In this document: piece after piece, positions 63,982 to 64,000 of the stretch | How positions within the stretch are numbered: the first letter of the stretch is position 1 | Layout: every line of letters starts with the position of its first letter | DNA from: Streptomyces sp. man185 | GTDB taxonomy: Bacteria > Actinomycetota > Actinomycetes > Streptomycetales > Streptomycetaceae | Reading direction: 5' to 3' | Assembly: GCA_002551355.1 (NCBI GenBank) | Contig: NTHE01000006.1 | Span: forward strand, 105,408-169,407 | DNA length: 64,000 nucleotides | Made by a program: the position numbers and the translations under genes | The notes under the pieces: generated by a model | Seen by the model: only the letters and a program-made list of their open reading frames with translations | The model's database searches: none | Told to the model about the DNA's origin: nothing

Positions 63982-64000
63982 CTGTCTCTTATACACATCT
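63982..64000. other. Tn5/Nextera mosaic-end adapter (not genomic)
   Basis: The last 19 bases CTGTCTCTTATACACATCT are identical to the Tn5 mosaic end used in Nextera libraries. They are A+T-rich against their surroundings and interrupt the kinase frame. Confidence 0.97.

Noticed and set aside
62859..63998. Long minus-strand frame starting MCIRDR at the window end
   Set aside because: It begins inside the Nextera adapter and is antisense to a well-supported kinase and membrane-protein gene.

Overview
The window is 64 kb of very high G+C actinobacterial chromosome and reads as a Streptomyces core-chromosome segment. Evidence: strong G/C third-position bias, GTG starts and GTGA/ATGA stop-start overlaps, a galTEK operon divergent from a sodium:solute symporter, a complete conservon (cvnABCD plus P450), a rare TTA (bldA-type) codon in a P450, and housekeeping neighbours (ppc, pth, rplY, prs, glmU, mfd) in an order I recall from Streptomyces genomes. 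The last 19 bases are a Tn5/Nextera mosaic-end adapter, so the real genomic sequence stops at 63981 and this is a contig end.

Layout. 0-8 kb: a partial lipoprotein, an ABC-F ATPase and three tandem paralogues with Pro/Gly/Gln-rich N-termini, one membrane helix and a PQQ-type beta-propeller. 8-18 kb: a receiver-less NarL-type regulator, the symporter with a small membrane partner, galT-galE-galK, a GNAT, a second NarL-type regulator, and a MarR regulator divergent from a trans-aconitate methyltransferase-like gene with three phased operator-like repeats between them. 18-28 kb: TetR plus fatty-acid desaturase, ppc, then pth, rplY, prs, glmU and tRNA-Gln(TTG), several followed by strong hairpin terminators. 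28-36 kb: a sensor kinase, Streptomyces intergenic repeats, then an island built from polymorphic-toxin-type parts: SUKH-3 protein, YwqJ-type deaminase, a WHH-nuclease/SUKH-1 fusion and a large Imm35-like/deaminase-like/SUKH-4 protein, followed by a DivIVA-like coiled-coil gene. 36-42 kb: a CypX-like P450 converging on a conservon ending in a CYP157-type P450 that lacks the ExxR arginine. 42-52 kb: an MFS pump/ArsR/VOC operon, an ABC exporter pair, a decayed stretch with gene fragments and large inverted repeats, and a LuxR-type regulator. 52-64 kb: mfd, a lincosamide-type nucleotidyltransferase, a TetR/SCO6745-family divergent pair, a leaderless oxidoreductase/ArsR divergent pair, an HNH-nuclease lipoprotein, a GNAT, a frameshifted isochorismatase, a small membrane protein and a truncated Ser/Thr kinase.

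How parts work together. galTEK is the Leloir pathway, possibly fed by the symporter. The conservon encodes a membrane-associated kinase-like/roadblock/DUF742/GTPase complex with a P450. The best candidate for an undescribed system is 29.6-34.5 kb, where nuclease and deaminase domains are fused or paired with three kinds of SUKH immunity domain and none carries a recognisable secretion or delivery module, suggesting an intracellular toxin/immunity or defence device rather than a classical secreted polymorphic toxin.
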